Positions 1 to 8,966 of a stretch of DNA of 64,000 nucleotides are shown here, in pieces. A program made the translations under genes and the position numbers. This DNA is from Streptomyces roseofulvus (GTDB lineage: Bacteria; Actinomycetota; Actinomycetes; Streptomycetales; Streptomycetaceae). Every line of letters starts with the position of its first letter. Position 1 is the first letter of the stretch. Below the pieces are notes generated by a model. That model saw only the letters and a program-made list of their open reading frames with translations. It did no database searches and was not told where the DNA came from. The stretch covers positions 5,394,001-5,458,000 of the forward strand of contig NZ_BAAAWE010000001.1 of the NCBI RefSeq assembly GCF_039534915.1, read 5' to 3'.

Positions 1-1
1 C

Positions 2-787
2 CCGGACGGGAAGACGGAGGAGGAGTCGAGCCAGGAGAACGCCGAGGAGTTCAGCCAGTCGCAGGAGAGCGCCAAGGTGGCCGCCCTCGACGAGCTCGGC
101 ATCCCCTTCACCACCCGGGTCGTCGTCGCCTCCGTGGTGAAGGACTCCCCGGCGGAGGGCACCCTCCACGCCGGCGACGTGATCAAGGCCGTCGACGGCG
201 TGAAGGTCACGAAGCCGGCCGACGTCGCCGCCCAGGTGACCAAACGGAAGCCGGGCGAGAAGGTCGAGTTCACCATCGTCCCGGCGAAGGAGGCGGCGGC
301 CGCCGAGAAGGCCCACAAGGAGGCCACCGTCACCCGGAAGGTGGTCCTCACCACCGCGAAGTCCGAGGAGGGCGACCGGGCGATCGTCGGCATCCAGGCC
401 GGCACCGACCACGTCTTCCCGTTCACCATCGACATCAAGCTGGCCGACGTCGGCGGCCCCAGCGCCGGTCTGATGTTCGCGCTCGGCATCGTCGACAAGC
501 TGACCCCGGAGAGCCTCACCGGCGGGAAGTTCGTCGCCGGCACCGGCACCATCGACGACGACGGCAAGGTCGGCCCGATCGGCGGCATCCAGATGAAGCT
601 GGTCGGCGCGCGGAACGCGGGTGCCGAGTACTTCCTCACCCCCGCCGACAACTGCGCCACCGCCGCCGGCGACACGCCCGAGGGACTCACCCTCATCAAG
701 GTCGACACGATCGACGACGCGACGAAGTCGCTGGAGAAGCTCCGCGCGGGCGACACGGCGGGCCTCCCGCGCTGCTCGAAGGGCTGA
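2..787 (+). CDS. PDZ domain and Lon-type (S16) serine protease, YlbL-like, 3' part
   Basis: The 5' end is outside the window; the frame is open from base 2 and stops with TGA at 785-787. The visible 261 residues hold a PDZ domain (the stretch around DSPAEGTLHAGDVI) followed by a Lon-type proteolytic domain. The catalytic Ser lies in GGPSAGLMFALG and the dyad Lys in the later GKVGPIGGIQMK stretch. Such proteins are normally anchored by one N-terminal membrane helix with the protease outside the membrane, but that part is missing here. The probable role is extracytoplasmic protein quality control. The family assignment is strong; the substrate is unknown. Confidence 0.9.
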   Translation, partial: PDGKTEEESSQENAEEFSQSQESAKVAALDELGIPFTTRVVVASVVKDSPAEGTLHAGDVIKAVDGVKVTKPADVAAQVTKRKPGEKVEFTIVPAKEAAAAEKAHKEATVTRKVVLTTAKSEEGDRAIVGIQAGTDHVFPFTIDIKLADVGGPSAGLMFALGIVDKLTPESLTGGKFVAGTGTIDDDGKVGPIGGIQMKLVGARNAGAEYFLTPADNCATAAGDTPEGLTLIKVDTIDDATKSLEKLRAGDTAGLPRCSKG

Positions 788-821
788 GCCGGTACGGGAC
801 CGGCCCAGCGCCCCGGACGGC

Positions 822-1361
822 TCAGCCCTCGAAGGTCGCGGCCAGCGCCTCGGCGAGCCCCGGCACCAGGTCGGGGCCGGTCAGCACCTCGGTCGGCGAG
901 TCCTTCTCGCGCAGCCGGATCGCGGCCTCCCGGGTCCCGTCCCGCAGCACGGCGACCGTCATCCGGACCTCCTGGCGGTCCGGGTGCGCGGCCACCCACT
1001 TGTTCAGCCTGGCGCCGCTCAGGTCCTTGGGGACCTGGGCCTCGGCCGACGGCGGCAGCATCAGCCGCTCCACCGTGAGGGCGCAGCCGGCCACCGCCTC
1101 CGGCCAGGCGATGGTGCCGAGGAACTCGTCCAGCGGCTTGCCCTTGGGGATCTCCTCCTGCTCGATGGGCGTGTAGGCGGTCGCGTCCTCGCCGAGCTTC
1201 AGCGAGGGCGCCTGGGCCCGCAGCCGGGCGGTGTCGACGAGGGCGAAGAGGCGGGCGGGCCGGTCCCAGCCGAGACCCGAGGCGTACTCGTCGATCTCGA
1301 GCACCGCGCGGGTGAGGGGACTGGAGGCCATCGGCGGGCCCGAGGGGGAAAGGTTGGACAT
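822..1361 (-). CDS. PPA1309-like conserved actinobacterial protein
   Basis: A protein of about 179 residues without signal peptide or membrane segment, rich in Glu, Leu and Ala. It matches my recollection of the PPA1309 family, which is conserved in actinobacteria and has no known function. ATG at 1361 is used here. A TTG six bases upstream (1367) is better spaced from a GGAGG and is a real alternative. The gene is convergent with the protease before it and divergent from the UPF0182 gene, sharing an intergenic region of about 120 bases. No catalytic motif was seen. Confidence 0.8.
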   Translation of the reverse strand: MSNLSPSGPPMASSPLTRAVLEIDEYASGLGWDRPARLFALVDTARLRAQAPSLKLGEDATAYTPIEQEEIPKGKPLDEFLGTIAWPEAVAGCALTVERLMLPPSAEAQVPKDLSGARLNKWVAAHPDRQEVRMTVAVLRDGTREAAIRLREKDSPTEVLTGPDLVPGLAEALAATFEG

Positions 1362-1484
1362 GACCAATATCCTGCCTCCTCTTCCCCCGGAGACGGGAAC
1401 TAGGTAAAGCGTCAGTAAGTTGCATCAGTGGGCTCTACGATCGCGGAGCCCGTTTTCCGACGCATCAACACCGAGGGGCGCACG

Positions 1485-4403
1485 TTGGCTTTCCAGATGC
1501 CGGACCGTGGCGGCAGCCCGTCCGGGCCAAGGATCAGAGTCGGCCGGCCGTCCCGGCGGGCCCGCACCCTGCTGATGACACTGGGCGTGCTGGCCGTCCT
1601 GGCCATGGCGTTCGTGATGTTCGCCGGGTTCTGGACGGACTGGCTCTGGTACCGCTCGGTCCACTACTCGTCCGTGTTCACCACCACCCTGTGGACCAAG
1701 ATCGGGCTGTTCGCCGTCTTCGGCGTCCTCATGGGGCTCGTCGTCGGCCTCAACATCTGGCTGGCGTACCGGCTGCGCCCGCCGCTCAGCGCCATGTCGC
1801 TGGAGCAGCAGAGCCTCGACCGGTACCGGATGGGCGTCGCCCCCTTCAAGAAGTGGGTGCTGCTCGCGGTCACCGCCCTGGTGGGCCTGATCGCCGGCGC
1901 CTCCGCCTCCGGCCAGTGGCGCACCTGGCTCATGTGGGTCAACGGCGTGGACTTCGGCGAGAAGGACTCGCAGTTCGGCAAGGACGTCTCGTTCTACGCC
2001 TTCGACCTGCCCTGGTACCGCTTCCTGCTGGCCTTCGGCTTCGCCGCCGTGGTGCTGTCGCTGATCGCCGCGGCGATCACGCACTACCTGTACGGCGGAC
2101 TGCGGGTCACCAGCCCCGGTGCCCGGGCCACCGCGGCCGCCACCGGCCACCTCTCGGTGCTGCTCGGCGTCTTCGTCGCGCTGAAGGCGGTGGCGTACTG
2201 GCTCGACCGGTACGGCCTGGCGGTGAAGTCCAGTGACTTCAAGGCCACCGGCAACTGGACCGGCCTGCGGTACGTGGACGCCAACGCCTACCTCCCGGCG
2301 AAGACGATCCTCTTCTGCATCGCCGTCATCTGCGCCGTGCTCTTCTTCGCCACCCTGTGGCGCCGCACCTGGCAGCTGCCGGTCATCGGCTTCGGCCTGA
2401 TGGTGCTCTCCGCGGTGCTGATCGGCGGTCTGTACCCGGCGATCGTGCAGAAGTTCCAGGTCCAGCCGAACGAGCAGGCCAAGGAAGCCCCGTACATCCA
2501 GAAGAACATCGACGCCACCCGCAAGGCGTACGCGATCGACGAGACCAAGCTGGAGAACTACTCGGGCAAGTCGACGGTCAAGGCCAAGGACAAGCTGCGC
2601 GCGGACGCCGACTCGGCGGCCGCCTACCGCATCCTCGACCCGAACATCGTCTCGCCGACCTTCCAGCAGCTGGAGCAGAAGCGGAAGTACTACCAGTTCC
2701 CGACGACGCTCGACGTGGACCGCTACGAGGGCCAGGACGTCGTCATCGGACTGCGCGAGCTCAACATCCGCGGCATCCCGAAGCGGAACTGGATCAACGA
2801 CCACTTCACCTACACCCACGGCTACGGCGCCATCCTGGCCCGCGGCACCCAGACCGACGCCAACGGCTCCCCGATCTTCACCGAGTCCGGTCTGCCGACC
2901 ACGGGTGACCTCGGGAAGTACCAGCAGCGGATCTACTACGGCGAGAAGACCGACCAGTACTCGATCGTGGGCGGCCCCCAGAAGGAGCTGGACTACGAGG
3001 AGAACGGCGAGAAGACCACCAGCTACGAGGGCAAGAGCGGCGTCAGCCTGGAGAACGCCTTCAACCGCGCCGCGTACGCCGTCGCCTTCAGCGAGCCGCA
3101 GATCCTCTACTCCGGGGCCATCGGCGACGGCTCGCGGATCCTGTACAACCGCACGCCCAAGCAGCGCGTCGAGGCCGTCGCCCCCTGGCTGACCATCGAC
3201 GGCGACGCCTACCCCGCCGTCGTCGACGGCAGGATCCAGTGGATCGTCGACGCCTACACGACCAGCAACGGCTACCCGTACGCCTCGCGGACCACGCTCG
3301 GCGACACCACGGCCGACTCGCTGACCGTCGGCAACCAGCAGCGCGCGGTCGTCGCCCAGCAGAACCAGGTCAACTACATCCGCAACTCGGTGAAGGCCAC
3401 CGTCGACGCCTACGACGGCACGGTCAGCCTCTACCAGTGGGACACCGAGGACCCGGTCCTCAAGACCTGGATGAAGGCGTTCCCCGGCACGGTGAAGCCC
3501 AAGTCCGAGGTCAAGGGCGACCTCCTGGAGCACCTGCGCTACCCGCAGGACATGTTCAAGGTGCAGCGCGAGCTGCTGACCCGCTACCACGTCACCGACC
3601 CGGCCCAGTTCTACAGCGGCTCGGACGCCTGGCAGGTGCCGGACGACCCGACCAACAAGGACAACGTGGCCGTGCCGCCGTACTACCTGAGCATGAAGAT
3701 GCCCGGGGACACGGCCCAGCGCTTCTCGCTGACCACGACGTTCACCCCCAACGGGCGGCCCAACCTGGGCGGCTTCATGGCGGTCGACGCCGACGCCACC
3801 AGCAAGGAGTACGGCCGGCTGAGACTGCTCCGGGTCACCGAGGACGTGCCGGGACCGGCGCAGGTGCAGAGCAAGCTCAACGGTCTGCCCGACGTGGCCA
3901 CCTTCGTCCGCGACATGAAGGGCGCCGACTCGGACATCCAGTACGGCAACCTGCTCACCGTGCCGCTCGACGGCGGGTTCCTCTACGTGGAGCCGGTCTA
4001 CGCCCAGGGGCGGAACGCGCTCTACCCGCTCCTGAAGAAGGTCGCGGTGTCGTACGTGGACGCCGACCAGCCGGGCGGCGACACCACCAAGGACACCACG
4101 GTGTTCGAGAACAACCTCACGGACGCCCTCAACGCGGTCTTCGGGGTGGAGGGCACGACCCCGCCGCCCACCCCGCCGGGCACCGAGCAGCCGCCGTCCA
4201 CCCCGCAGCCCCCGGCCTCGGCGGACGCGGCGCTGAAGCAGGCCATCGCCGACGCCCAGAAGGCGTACGACGCGGGCGAGGCGGCCCTCGCGAAGGGCGA
4301 CTGGGCGGCCTACGGCAAGGCCCAGGACGACCTCCAGGCCGCGCTGGAGAAGGCCGCGGAGGCCGGCGCGAAGATCCGGCCGCAGGGGGCTTCCGGCAGC
4401 TGA
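1485..4403 (+). CDS. UPF0182 family large integral membrane protein
   Basis: About 972 residues. The N-terminal third has seven hydrophobic segments. It is followed by a long hydrophilic, probably extracellular domain rich in aromatic and charged residues, then a Pro/Thr-rich linker (around bases 4160-4225) and an Ala/Lys-rich C-terminal helix. This is the usual architecture of UPF0182 proteins; their function is unknown. TTG at 1485 is preferred because GAGGGG lies seven bases upstream. ATG at 1428 (19 residues longer) and ATG at 1497 are alternatives. Upstream, GGGAAC at 1395-1400 and GTT at 1419-1421 are 18 bases apart, which resembles a SigR-type promoter with one weak base. Confidence 0.9.
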   Translation: MAFQMPDRGGSPSGPRIRVGRPSRRARTLLMTLGVLAVLAMAFVMFAGFWTDWLWYRSVHYSSVFTTTLWTKIGLFAVFGVLMGLVVGLNIWLAYRLRPPLSAMSLEQQSLDRYRMGVAPFKKWVLLAVTALVGLIAGASASGQWRTWLMWVNGVDFGEKDSQFGKDVSFYAFDLPWYRFLLAFGFAAVVLSLIAAAITHYLYGGLRVTSPGARATAAATGHLSVLLGVFVALKAVAYWLDRYGLAVKSSDFKATGNWTGLRYVDANAYLPAKTILFCIAVICAVLFFATLWRRTWQLPVIGFGLMVLSAVLIGGLYPAIVQKFQVQPNEQAKEAPYIQKNIDATRKAYAIDETKLENYSGKSTVKAKDKLRADADSAAAYRILDPNIVSPTFQQLEQKRKYYQFPTTLDVDRYEGQDVVIGLRELNIRGIPKRNWINDHFTYTHGYGAILARGTQTDANGSPIFTESGLPTTGDLGKYQQRIYYGEKTDQYSIVGGPQKELDYEENGEKTTSYEGKSGVSLENAFNRAAYAVAFSEPQILYSGAIGDGSRILYNRTPKQRVEAVAPWLTIDGDAYPAVVDGRIQWIVDAYTTSNGYPYASRTTLGDTTADSLTVGNQQRAVVAQQNQVNYIRNSVKATVDAYDGTVSLYQWDTEDPVLKTWMKAFPGTVKPKSEVKGDLLEHLRYPQDMFKVQRELLTRYHVTDPAQFYSGSDAWQVPDDPTNKDNVAVPPYYLSMKMPGDTAQRFSLTTTFTPNGRPNLGGFMAVDADATSKEYGRLRLLRVTEDVPGPAQVQSKLNGLPDVATFVRDMKGADSDIQYGNLLTVPLDGGFLYVEPVYAQGRNALYPLLKKVAVSYVDADQPGGDTTKDTTVFENNLTDALNAVFGVEGTTPPPTPPGTEQPPSTPQPPASADAALKQAIADAQKAYDAGEAALAKGDWAAYGKAQDDLQAALEKAAEAGAKIRPQGASGS

Positions 4404-4446
4404 CCTGCGGGCTTCACCCCGCGTCGTGATAGTGTGACGTCACCGA

Positions 4447-4520
4447 CGCGGGGTGGAGCAGCTCGGTAGCTCGCTGGGCTCATAACCCAGAGGTCGCAGG
4501 TTCAAATCCTGTCCCCGCTA
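4447..4520 (+). tRNA. initiator tRNA-fMet (CAT), copy 1
   Basis: A 74-base cloverleaf with anticodon CAT. The anticodon stem has three consecutive G:C pairs (CTGGG / CCCAG) and the first acceptor pair is a C-T mismatch. Both are hallmarks of the initiator tRNA rather than elongator tRNA-Met. CCA is not encoded. A -10-like TAGTGT lies at 4430-4435; I found no good -35. An identical copy lies at 6801-6874. Confidence 0.97.
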
Positions 4521-4526
4521 CTGACA

Positions 4527-4560
4527 CGAGGGCTCGGATCCATAAGGATCCGGGCCCTCG
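4527..4560 (+). terminator. stem-loop after tRNA-fMet copy 1
   Basis: A 15-bp stem with one G-T wobble and an ATAA loop, starting seven bases after the tRNA. There is no T tract, as is usual for Streptomyces terminators. Confidence 0.8.
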
Positions 4561-4722
4561 TCGCGTGTCGTGCTGACGGAGGGCGCCGAAGAGCGGTACG
4601 GAAGGGGCGAGTTGAGGCGTCTCGTGTTTGACTTGTCTCTCTGTGGGCATGTCGACAAAACGCTGAGGTGACCTCACGGGCTGCGGTATACCGGGTGTGC
4701 GCGGGTTGCGGGTGGTGCGACG

Positions 4723-6753
4723 ATGGTATTTATGGGGGACAGGGCAACTCTGTTGGAGACAGGGCGGTTTGTGCAGCGGCACGCCAGAAACGCCGCGGAC
4801 GAGATCATCGAGGCAGTGGCCGCCGTCGATGCGGTCGTCGACACCACCGCCGGAACCGGGACCCTTCCGGACGCCGGTCCGGAGACCGAGGCCGAGACCG
4901 AGGCCGAGACCGAAGGCCGGCACCGGAGGGCCGCCGAGCGCGGTGACGTCGACGCCATGAGCGCCCTCGGCGCCCTGCTGCTGCGCCGCGGCGACCTCGA
5001 CGGCGCCGAGCCCTTCCTGCGCGCCGCCACCGCCGAGGGCGACCGGGCCGCCGCCAACAACCTCGGCGTCCTGCTCCACCAGCGCGGCTACCCCGACGAG
5101 GCCGCCGGCTGGTGGCGGGTCGCCGCCGTCGCCGGCTCCGCCCCCGCCGCCCACGCGCTGGGCCGCCACCACCGCGAGCGCGGCGACGAGCCCGCCGCCG
5201 AGTACTGGCTCCGCCAGGCCGCCGAGCAGGGCCACGCGCTGGGCGCCTACGCCCTCGCCGACCTCCTGGAGCACCGCAGCGACGTCGGCGCCGAGCGCTG
5301 GCTCCGCGCCGCCGCCGAGCAGGGCCACCGCGAGGCCGCCTACCGCCTGGCGGTCGCCCTGGAGCGGCGCGCCACCGAGACCTTCCGCGGCCCGCACGCC
5401 TACGGCCCCGCCGCCGCCGCGGGCCGCGTCGGCCACGCGTACGACACGGCCGGCCGGCTCCGCGCGGCGGATCTCACCCGTACCGGCGAGGACCGCCCGC
5501 GGGCCGTCGCCCCGCCCCGGACCGCCGAGGCCGCCGGCGCCGGGCTGCTCGGCGAGGCCGAGCAGTGGTTCCGGCAGGCCGCCGCCCGGGGACACCGGCG
5601 GGCCGCCCTGCACCTCGGCGCCATCCTCGAACACCGCGGCGAGCTGAAGGAGGCCGGCCGCTGGTACCTCAGCGCCGCCAAGGAGGGCGAGGCCAAGGCC
5701 GCCTGCGCCCTCGGCTTCCTGCTGCGCGACGCCGGCGACGAGGAGAGCGCCGCCGTCTGGTGGCTGCGCGCCGCCCAGGACGGCGACGGCAACGCCGCCA
5801 ACGCCCTCGGCGCCCTGCACGCCGCCCGCGGCGAGCAGCAGACCGCCGAGCGCTGGTACCGCGCCGCCATGGACGCCGGCGACGTCAACGGCGCCTACAA
5901 CCTCGGGCTGCTCTGCGCCGCCCAGGACCGCCTGCCGCAGGCCGAGCAGTGGTACCGCCGCGCCGCCTACGCCGGCCACCGCGAGGCCGCCAACGCGCTC
6001 GCCGTGCTGCTCCTCCAGGCCGGCGACGCGAACGGCGCCGAGCCGTGGTTCTCCAAGGCCGCCGAGGCCGGGTCGGTCGACGCCGCCTTCAACCTCGGCA
6101 TCCTGCACGCCGGCCGTGACGACGACCGGGCCGCGCTCGCCTGGTACGAGCGGGCCGCCGCCGCCGGCCACACCGAGGCCGCCCTCCAGGTCGGCATCGC
6201 CGCCCTGCGCGACGGCGACGAGCAGACCGCCGAGCGGCACCTGCGCTGCGCCGCCGGCGGCGGCAGCGCCGAGGCCGCCTTCCGGCTGGCCACGGTCCTC
6301 GACGCCCGCCGGCCCGAGCCCGGCCCGGTGCTCCTCGGCGCCCCGGTGGACCAGAAGACCGAGTGCGAGGAGTGGTACGAGCGGGCCGCCCAGCAGGGCC
6401 ACCGGCGCGCCCAGGTGCGGGTCGGCATGCTCGCCGCCGACCGCGGCGACCTCACCGAGGCCGCCCGCTGGTACCGGGAGGCCGCCGAGGCCGGCAGCCG
6501 CAACGGCGCCTTCAACCTCGGACTGCTCCTCGCCCGCGAGGGCAACGAGCGGGAGGCCGCCCTCTGGTGGACCCGGGCCGCCCGGGCCGGACACGGCCGC
6601 GCCGCGCTCCGGCTCGGCCTGCTCGCCGCCCGCCGCGGCGAGCTGTCCGAGGGCCGCACCTGGTGCGCCCGCGCGGTGGAGCTCGGACCGGCGGAGGTCG
6701 CCGAGCGGGCGGCACGGCTCAGCGAGGCGCTCCACGAGGAGCTCACGGCATAA
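4723..6753 (+). CDS. Sel1/TPR-like repeat protein
   Basis: 676 residues made almost wholly of Sel1-like repeats of about 36 residues, each with the A-x-x-G-x-x-x-A-A-x-x-L-G pattern and a WYxxAA block. An acidic Glu/Ala-rich stretch lies near residues 45-65. Such alpha-solenoids serve as protein-protein scaffolds; no enzymatic motif is present. ATG 4723 is used; ATG 4732 is equally possible, and neither has a strong ribosome site. The gene sits alone between two identical initiator tRNA genes. The internal repeats make the DNA itself repetitive, so copy number may vary between strains. Confidence 0.85.
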   Translation: MVFMGDRATLLETGRFVQRHARNAADEIIEAVAAVDAVVDTTAGTGTLPDAGPETEAETEAETEGRHRRAAERGDVDAMSALGALLLRRGDLDGAEPFLRAATAEGDRAAANNLGVLLHQRGYPDEAAGWWRVAAVAGSAPAAHALGRHHRERGDEPAAEYWLRQAAEQGHALGAYALADLLEHRSDVGAERWLRAAAEQGHREAAYRLAVALERRATETFRGPHAYGPAAAAGRVGHAYDTAGRLRAADLTRTGEDRPRAVAPPRTAEAAGAGLLGEAEQWFRQAAARGHRRAALHLGAILEHRGELKEAGRWYLSAAKEGEAKAACALGFLLRDAGDEESAAVWWLRAAQDGDGNAANALGALHAARGEQQTAERWYRAAMDAGDVNGAYNLGLLCAAQDRLPQAEQWYRRAAYAGHREAANALAVLLLQAGDANGAEPWFSKAAEAGSVDAAFNLGILHAGRDDDRAALAWYERAAAAGHTEAALQVGIAALRDGDEQTAERHLRCAAGGGSAEAAFRLATVLDARRPEPGPVLLGAPVDQKTECEEWYERAAQQGHRRAQVRVGMLAADRGDLTEAARWYREAAEAGSRNGAFNLGLLLAREGNEREAALWWTRAARAGHGRAALRLGLLAARRGELSEGRTWCARAVELGPAEVAERAARLSEALHEELTA

Positions 6754-6759
6754 AGCGAT

Positions 6760-6788
6760 TTGCTCCTGTCACCGGGGTCCCGTAAGGT
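6760..6788 (+). promoter_or_regulatory. promoter of tRNA-fMet copy 2
   Basis: TTGCTC at 6760-6765 and TAAGGT at 6783-6788 are separated by 17 bases and end 12 bases before the mature tRNA. This fits a HrdB-type promoter. It begins directly after the Sel1-repeat gene stop. Confidence 0.65.
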
Positions 6789-6800
6789 GGTGTTCACCGA

Positions 6801-6874
6801 CGCGGGGTGGAGCAGCTCGGTAGCTCGCTGGGCTCATAACCCAGAGGTCGCAGGTTCAAATCCTGTCCCCGCTA
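6801..6874 (+). tRNA. initiator tRNA-fMet (CAT), copy 2
   Basis: Identical in all 74 bases to the tRNA at 4447-4520, including the C-T first acceptor pair and the three G:C pairs of the anticodon stem. The identity extends a few bases on each side, giving an 83-base direct repeat (4440-4522 and 6794-6876). Confidence 0.97.
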
Positions 6875-6883
6875 CTCAGTAGC

Positions 6884-6917
6884 CCGAAGGCCCGGACCAC
6901 ACGGTCCGGGCCTTCGG
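6884..6917 (+). terminator. stem-loop after tRNA-fMet copy 2
   Basis: A perfect 15-bp stem with an ACAC loop, nine bases after the tRNA end. Its sequence differs from the stem after copy 1. Confidence 0.8.
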
Positions 6918-6944
6918 CGTTCCCGTGTGCGGAGACGCGAAAGA

Positions 6945-6964
6945 GGCGCCCCCGAGGGGGCGCC
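6945..6964 (-). terminator. stem-loop downstream of the Fur-family gene
   Basis: GGCGCCCCC and its complement with a very short GA loop, 12 bases beyond the minus-strand stop of the regulator gene. Probably the terminator for that gene. Confidence 0.55.
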
Positions 6965-6976
6965 GCTCTCTTCCGG

Positions 6977-7393
6977 CTAGGCCGCCGCGCAGTTCGGGCA
7001 GAGGCCGCGGTAGGTGACCTCGACGTTCGAGATCGTGAAGCCGAACCGCTCCGCGTCCGGCAGGTCCCGCAGCGGGTCGCCCGCCGGGTGGACGTCCCGG
7101 ATCGCGCCGCAGCCGGCGCAGACCAGGTGCTGGTGCGGCCGGTGGGCGTTGGGGTCGTACCGCTTGGCACGGCCGTCGGTGGCGACCTCGATGACCTCGC
7201 CGAGCGTGACCATCTCGCCCAGCGTGTTGTAGACGGTCGCACGGGAGATCTCGGGCAGGCGCTCGACGGCACGGGCGTGCACCTCGTCCGCGGTGAGATG
7301 CACGTGCTCGCCGTCGAGGACCTCGGCGACGACACGGCGCTGTGCGGTCATCCGCCAGCCGCGTCCGCGCAGTCGTTCCAACAGGTCGCTCAT
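6977..7393 (-). CDS. Fur-family metal-dependent peroxide regulator, PerR/CatR-like
   Basis: 138 residues with an N-terminal winged helix (ISRATVYNTL) and a C-terminal metal-binding domain. The structural zinc pairs are visible as C92-x-x-C95 and C132-x-x-C135. Candidate regulatory-metal ligands are H32, D80, H87/H89 and D100. Asp at position 100 is typical of PerR-like peroxide sensors, where Fur has Glu. I infer a peroxide-sensing repressor of catalase or peroxidase genes, as for CatR of S. coelicolor; no target gene is adjacent. ATG at 7393 is chosen because the upstream in-frame extension has no family character. Confidence 0.85.
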   Translation of the reverse strand: MSDLLERLRGRGWRMTAQRRVVAEVLDGEHVHLTADEVHARAVERLPEISRATVYNTLGEMVTLGEVIEVATDGRAKRYDPNAHRPHQHLVCAGCGAIRDVHPAGDPLRDLPDAERFGFTISNVEVTYRGLCPNCAAA

Positions 7394-7499
7394 GAGGGCC
7401 AGCGTAACAGCGGGCGCAAAACAGGCCGAGCGGCTTCCGTCCAGTGGGATACCGGCCAACCGCGCCCGGCCACCCCTCCCCGGCCGACTCCCGCCCCGC

Positions 7500-7889
7500 T
7501 CAGTCCGCCGCCACGCTGTGCGCCGGGAGCCAGCAGCGGATGATGTCCCGGACCGAGACCATGCCCACCGGCCCGAGGTGGTCCAGGACGACCAGGTGGC
7601 GGAAGCCGCCGCGCGTCATCGCCTCGGCCGCCTCCTCCAGCGTCCACCCGGGCGCCGCGAAGACGACCTCGTGGGTGGTGTGGGAGCCGGCCGTCTCCCG
7701 GTCCGGGTCCTCGCCGCGGCCGAGCGAGTTCAGGATGTCGCGCTCGGTGAGGATGCCGATCCCGGAGTCGCCGTCGAGGACGACGGCCGCGCCGACCCGG
7801 CGGGCGGACATCAGCCGGGCGGCCTGCCGGAGCGTATGGGCGGGGCCGACGGTGAGGATCACGGTGCTCATGGCGTCACGGACGAGCAT
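7500..7889 (-). CDS. small tandem CBS-domain protein
   Basis: 129 residues comprising two CBS motifs (GAAVVLDGDSGIGILTERD and FRHLVVLDHLGPVGMVSVRD) and nothing else. Paired CBS domains form a Bateman module that usually binds adenosyl ligands. With no effector domain, the protein may act in trans on a partner. ATG 7889 is preferred over GTG 7901 because a GGAGG lies 11 bases upstream of the ATG but would touch the GTG. No operon partner is evident. Confidence 0.85.
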   Translation of the reverse strand: MLVRDAMSTVILTVGPAHTLRQAARLMSARRVGAAVVLDGDSGIGILTERDILNSLGRGEDPDRETAGSHTTHEVVFAAPGWTLEEAAEAMTRGGFRHLVVLDHLGPVGMVSVRDIIRCWLPAHSVAAD

Positions 7890-7988
7890 GGATGGGGCCA
7901 CCTCCTCGGCGAAACGCCCACGTGAGGCGATTCACAAACGCACAAGTGCGGGGAGTCTCAGATTCGCACCGGGGGAGGGGGCCGACAA

Positions 7989-8009
7989 GGGGGCGCGCGA
8001 GGCGCCCCC
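7989..8009 (-). terminator. stem-loop downstream of hisN
   Basis: An 8-bp G/C stem with a five-base loop, 21 bases past the hisN stop on the minus strand. Confidence 0.5.
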
Positions 8010-8029
8010 GGGGGCGGGCGGGGGCGCGC

Positions 8030-8842
8030 TCAGGCGCCCGTCGTCGCCGCGTGCCCCAGCCGTCCCAGCAGCTCCTCGTGGAGCAGCCCGTTCGAGGCCG
8101 CCGCGTTCCCGCTGTGCGGGCCGGGCCGGCCGTCCAGGCCCGTGTACGAGCCGCCGGCCTCCTGCACCACGATCGCCACCGCCGCCATGTCCCACAGCGA
8201 CAGCTCCGGCTCCGCGCACAGGTCCACCGAGCCCTCGGCGACCATCATGTACGGCCAGAAGTCCCCGTACGCCCGGGTCCGCCAGCACGCACGCGTGAGG
8301 TCCAGGAAGGCGTCCAGCCGGCCCCGCTCCTCCCAGCCGCTCAGCGAGGAGTACGCGAACGAGGCGTCGGCCAGCGAGGCCACCCCGGAGACGCCGATCC
8401 GGGTCCCCGCGTCCTGCCCGGTGCCGGTGAAGGCGCCCAGGCCCTTCGCCGCCCACCAGCGGCGGCCCAGCGCCGGCGCCGACACCACGCCGACCACCGG
8501 CTGGAAGCCGTCCTCGCCCTCCTCCATCAGCGCGATCAGGGTCGCCCACACCGGCACCCCGCGCACGTAGTTCTTGGTGCCGTCGATCGGGTCGATCACC
8601 CAGCGGCGGGGGCCGGTGCCCTCCACGCCGTACTCCTCGCCCAGGATCGCGTCCCCGGGCCGCTCCTTCTGGAGCTCCGCGCGGATCAGCTCCTCGGCGG
8701 CCCGGTCCGCCTCGCTCACCGGGGTCATGTCCGGCTTCGTCTCGACCTTGAGGTCCAGCGCCCGGAAGCGGGCCATGGTGGCCGCGTCGGCGGCATCCGC
8801 GAGGGCATGGGCAAGACGCAGGTCATCGTGGTAATCGGCCAT
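8030..8842 (-). CDS. hisN: histidinol-phosphatase, inositol monophosphatase family
   Basis: 270 residues of the inositol monophosphatase fold. The metal ligands are visible: GEEYG near residues 68-72, WVIDPIDGT at 81-89 (Asp84, Asp87) and a late SLWDMAA. In S. coelicolor the gene at this position was shown to encode histidinol-phosphate phosphatase, the penultimate step of histidine synthesis; the assignment here rests on that precedent plus the family. ATG at 8842 is chosen because the upstream extension is Arg/Pro-rich antisense-type sequence. The gene is divergent from the TetR gene. Confidence 0.8.
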   Translation of the reverse strand: MADYHDDLRLAHALADAADAATMARFRALDLKVETKPDMTPVSEADRAAEELIRAELQKERPGDAILGEEYGVEGTGPRRWVIDPIDGTKNYVRGVPVWATLIALMEEGEDGFQPVVGVVSAPALGRRWWAAKGLGAFTGTGQDAGTRIGVSGVASLADASFAYSSLSGWEERGRLDAFLDLTRACWRTRAYGDFWPYMMVAEGSVDLCAEPELSLWDMAAVAIVVQEAGGSYTGLDGRPGPHSGNAAASNGLLHEELLGRLGHAATTGA

Positions 8843-8966
8843 GCCCGGCACTCTAGCGCCGCCCCGATGCCGCCCGGTGAACCGTCTCGCGGCCGGCGTC
8901 CGCGCTCTTGACACCGCCCGCGCCCCTGCCGACGCTGGGGGACCACCGTCCGGCCCGGAGGCGCCC

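Noticed and set aside
1425..3590. Long minus-strand frame opposite the UPF0182 gene
   Set aside because: Composition is Val/Gly/Arg/Asp-rich with no recognisable motif, typical of an antisense shadow.
4440..6876. Integrated element bounded by tRNA repeats (attL/attR)
   Set aside because: Both copies are complete tRNAs, no integrase is present, and the enclosed gene has ordinary base use.
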